From: Thermoprotei archaeon
Lineage (GTDB): Archaea; Thermoproteota; Thermoprotei; Thermofilales; Thermofilaceae
Reading direction: 5' to 3'
Assembly (NCBI GenBank): GCA_003649495.1
Contig: QMRZ01000007.1
Coordinates: 1-24,893, forward strand
Length of the DNA: 24,893 bases
Below the pieces are notes generated by a model. It did no database searches. It saw only the letters and a program-made list of their open reading frames with translations, and was not told where the DNA came from. Below, one piece after another: positions 23,136 to 24,893 of this stretch. The position numbers were made by a program, and so were the translations under genes. The first letter of the stretch is position 1. Each line of letters starts with the position of its first letter.

Positions 23136-23603
23136 ATGACCTCAAAGCCTTCTGAAGGCCTCGTGGAGCTGGCTTCTGGAGTCATTAAGGGCCTCAAGGA
23201 GCTTAGAGATGGGATAGCTGAGTCTAAGCGCAGCGTGGAGTCAATGCCCTTCCTCATCAGGGGCTACGCAATGGCTGACTTCAAGTCGGGGACTGGCATG
23301 AGCCACGATGAGTGGCTGGAATTCCTTGATGACCTGATAACCAGCCTAGAGGAGCTCAGTAGCAAGCTCACTGAGCGGGGGGAGGCTGAGGCGGGCGAGG
23401 TCTTGGGTAAGCTGGAGAGGGCTGTAGAGTCCCTCAATAAGCTGAGTGAATACCTACGCGGCCTCCCCCAGAAGGCCAGGCTAGCGGCAGGCTTCCTAAG
23501 CGAGGAGCAGATAAGGGCCTTAGAGGAGGGCCCCAAGCGCGCTGAAGAGGTCAGCACGCTGGCGCAGGCTATTAAGCACCTCATGGATGCCCTCGGGAGC
23601 TAA
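23136..23603 (+). CDS. Small helical (coiled-coil) protein of unknown function
   Basis: I do not recognise this protein of 155 residues. It is almost entirely alpha-helical, acidic and rich in Leu, Glu and Lys. Heptad-like stretches lie at about 7-35, 58-110 (DLITSLEELSSKLTERGEAEA and onward) and 125-152. A Pro/Gly-containing break with FLIRGYAMADFKSGTGMSHDEW near 39-60 separates the helices. There is no signal peptide, membrane segment or metal motif. Codon use and base composition match its neighbours, and a promoter plus GGTGAG ribosome-binding site precede the ATG, so it looks real. It stands alone, convergent with the tRNA gene. A helical-bundle adaptor or structural protein is possible, without direct evidence. 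Confidence 0.7.
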   Translation: MTSKPSEGLVELASGVIKGLKELRDGIAESKRSVESMPFLIRGYAMADFKSGTGMSHDEWLEFLDDLITSLEELSSKLTERGEAEAGEVLGKLERAVESLNKLSEYLRGLPQKARLAAGFLSEEQIRALEEGPKRAEEVSTLAQAIKHLMDALGS

Positions 23604-23620
23604 AGGAGCTGTAAGGAGGA

Positions 23621-23717
23621 TGGTGGACCGGCCGGGACTTGAACCCGGGTCCTCCCGCGCTCCTGCCCGGCTCGCGGGATGCAAGGCGGGCGCTCTCCCC
23701 GGCTAAGCTACCGGCCC
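23621..23717 (-). tRNA. tRNA-Ala (anticodon TGC) with 20-nt intron and encoded CCA
   Basis: The minus strand folds as a full tRNA. The acceptor GGGCCGG pairs with CCGGTCC and is followed by discriminator A and an encoded CCA (23621-23623). The D stem is GCTT/GAGC, the anticodon stem CCCGC/GCGGG, and the T stem CCGGG/CCCGG with loop TTCAAGT. The anticodon loop CTTGCA-C gives anticodon TGC. The acceptor contains G3 opposite T70, the G3-U70 wobble that marks tRNA-Ala. The anticodon arm closes only if a 20-nt intron after position 37 is removed. The mature length is 77 nt with CCA. Confidence 0.95.
23660..23679 (-). other. tRNA-Ala intron with canonical bulge-helix-bulge
   Basis: The intron runs between positions 37 and 38. 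The outer helix CCCGC/GCGGG is the anticodon stem. The central 4-bp helix is CTTG (anticodon loop) with CAGG (intron 3' part). The two 3-nt bulges are CAT and AGC, each cut after its second nucleotide, and the inner helix CCCG/CGGG has a CGAGC loop. This is the strict motif for archaeal splicing endonuclease. Confidence 0.9.
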
Positions 23718-23900
23718 GGTAGAGCCGGAGTTTACAGCCCTCTTAACCTTTTCTCCGCCTCCCGCAGTGTCCTCAATTGGCTGCCCGTGCGGTATTTCGG
23801 GTATTTCCGCTATCTTGGTGGTCATGCGTGGGCAACTACTGCTGAAGTAGGGGCGTGGAGTAGTTGGTGGGCCCGCGCATGGCTGGCGCCTCCGAAGCAT

Positions 23901-23908
23901 GTTTTAAG
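23901..23908 (+). promoter_or_regulatory. TATA box of the M20 peptidase gene
   Basis: GTTTTAAG is centred about 25 nt before GTG 23929, consistent with a leaderless transcript starting at that GTG. The rest of the gap 23718-23928 shows no gene. Confidence 0.55.
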
Positions 23909-23928
23909 CTGGGGTTGTTCGTAGGACT

Positions 23929-24795
23929 GTGGGCTCAGTAGATCTTGTGGAGGAGCTGTGCCGGCTTGTCAGGATACGCTCGGAAGTGGCGGTCTCGGAG
24001 GCGGGCGACGTCGTGCGCAGGAATTATGAGGAGGCTGCTAAGGCCGTGGCCCGCTTAGCTGAGGAGGCGGGCTTGGATGTTGAGGTGCTCGAGCTCGAGT
24101 TTAAGGGCGGGGTTATACCCACTGTGATGGCTGAGGCTGGGGGAGGGGGTGAGCGCCTAGCTCTAGTCAGCCACTATGACGTGGTGCCAGCCAGGGGGCC
24201 CTGGCTTGTGGGCGGCAGGGAGGTCGACCCCTACGAGCCAGTAGTGCTTGGTGGGAAGGTCTATGGCAGGGGGGCTGCAGACGATAAGTCCGCTATAGTT
24301 GCCAGCATAGCGGCATTGGCGGAGCTGCTGGAGGAGGGCGTCAAGCTCAGGTACAGGCCCTGTGTGGTGGTGACTGGGGATGAGGAGGTGGGGGGCTATG
24401 GCGTTAGGGCGCTCCTGGAGGCTGGCTACAGGTGGGATAGGGTGGTGATACTCGACGCTGGCGCTGATTACCTGTCAGTGGGGGCTAGCGGGGTGATCCA
24501 CGGCTGGATAAGCGTTAAGGGGAGGTCAGGCCACGCGGGCTACCCCCACCGGGCTGTGAACCCCGTGGAGGCGGCGATCAGGCTGGCTAATTACCTCCTC
24601 GACGCCTACAAGCCAGCTAGGGCGAGGAGAGTCTCGCGCCTCAGCTCTCCCCCAGGGTCTCCGATACCCAGGGTGTGGGGCCGCTTCAGCATCACGATAA
24701 TGAAGCTTGCTCCAGGCGAGCCTGAGAAGCACAACAGGATACCTGCGGGGGCTATGCTGGGCTTCGACGTCCGCCTAATACGGAGGAGGATTTAG
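23929..24795 (+). CDS. M20-family metallopeptidase/deacylase (ArgE/DapE/CPG2-like), frame broken near residue 284
   Basis: This two-zinc M20 enzyme hydrolyses amide bonds of peptides or N-acyl amino acids. Metal and catalytic motifs are present. SHYDVVPA at 81-88 holds His82 and Asp84. GRGAADDK at 113-120 has the bridging Asp. GDEEVGG at 150-156 holds the general-base Glu and a metal Glu, and ILDAGAD at 174-180 a further metal ligand. GHAGYPHRAVNP at 201-212 belongs to the lid/dimerisation domain. The frame stops at TAG 24793-24795, right after FDVRLI, where family members normally continue for about 100 more residues. The continuation is visible in another frame, so one base is missing near 24781. 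The exact substrate is not determinable. GTG 23929 lies 25 nt after a TATA box. Confidence 0.85.
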   Translation: MGSVDLVEELCRLVRIRSEVAVSEAGDVVRRNYEEAAKAVARLAEEAGLDVEVLELEFKGGVIPTVMAEAGGGGERLALVSHYDVVPARGPWLVGGREVDPYEPVVLGGKVYGRGAADDKSAIVASIAALAELLEEGVKLRYRPCVVVTGDEEVGGYGVRALLEAGYRWDRVVILDAGADYLSVGASGVIHGWISVKGRSGHAGYPHRAVNPVEAAIRLANYLLDAYKPARARRVSRLSSPPGSPIPRVWGRFSITIMKLAPGEPEKHNRIPAGAMLGFDVRLIRRRI

Positions 24796-24893
24796 GGGAG
24801 GCATTGCGCGAGCTGCACTCCTTCGTCTCGGAGGCAGCCGCCAGGCTGGGAGTCGAGTGTGAGATCAAGGCGTGGGGCCAGCGGGGCTGGTAC
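24783..24893 (+). pseudogene. Continuation of the M20 gene in a shifted frame (partial)
   Basis: From 24783 to the window edge the shifted frame encodes 37 residues, starting EEDLGEALRELHSFVSEA and ending GQRGWY. Joined as FDVRLIP-EED it restores the family's DxR-P-E-E element and the following helix. A single lost base (for example a C in the ATACGG stretch) accounts for the break. It may be a real mutation, a sequencing or assembly error, or less likely programmed frameshifting. Confidence 0.75.

Noticed and set aside
23789..23810. GCGG...CCGC inverted repeat containing two GTATTTC copies
   Set aside because: Only four paired bases and two short direct repeats, with no context linking it to a function.
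23679..23924. Open frame running out of the tRNA gene on the plus strand
   Set aside because: Starts inside the antisense of the tRNA, has no ribosome-binding site or promoter, and its sequence is not protein-like.
1..24893. CRISPR array, insertion sequence or integrase site
   Set aside because: No regularly spaced repeats, transposase-like frames or att-type duplications of the tRNA 3' end were seen.

Overview
This window reads as part of the chromosome of a hyperthermophilic archaeon, most likely a member of the Thermoproteota (Crenarchaeota-like). The support is internal. Almost every operon starts with a TATA-like box 24-37 nt before the first codon, and many start codons sit where transcription should begin (leaderless mRNA). 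The tRNA-Ala carries a bulge-helix-bulge intron and an encoded CCA. A good C/D-box guide RNA candidate sits in an intergenic gap. The DNA is GC-rich, uses AGG/AGA for Arg and ATA for Ile, and encodes an archaeal-type gene set (minimal SufBC, RNase HII, archaeal-length Prs). I do not assign a genus.

Left part (1-4111): the tail of an Mrp/NBP35-type Fe-S carrier ATPase, a glutaminase-free GlmS-like sugar isomerase/deaminase, an ASCH-domain protein, a sufC-sufB operon for Fe-S cluster assembly, a C/D sRNA candidate, and a one-cluster ferredoxin with an Asp ligand like that of Pyrococcus. Mrp, SufBC and ferredoxin together make this an iron-sulfur neighbourhood.

Middle left (4112-9631): an uncharacterised protein with a PD-(D/E)XK-like core, a two-cysteine ThiI with a C-terminal rhodanese domain, and a divergent hypF-prs pair (hydrogenase maturation carbamoyltransferase and PRPP synthetase).

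Centre (9621-19970): the most unusual region. A minus-strand operon encodes a GT-C/YfhO-like integral membrane protein, a surface-anchored propeller protein with carboxypeptidase-regulatory-like repeats, and an ECF-type S component. Divergent from it is one 1804-residue protein. It joins an extracellular GH2 glycosidase with both catalytic glutamates, Ig-like regions, a helical stalk, a membrane region ending in an FtsX/MacB-type permease module, and a cytoplasmic Rossmann-like end that resembles nucleotide-sensor (CARF-like) domains. The layout suggests a cell-surface glycan machine, built and trimmed by neighbouring genes. This is the best candidate for an undescribed system here.

Right part (19967-24893): a GNAT-rnhB pair, a 313-nt gap, an MFS transporter, a small helical protein, the intron-bearing tRNA-Ala(TGC) on the minus strand, and an M20 metallopeptidase whose frame breaks about 110 nt before the window ends.
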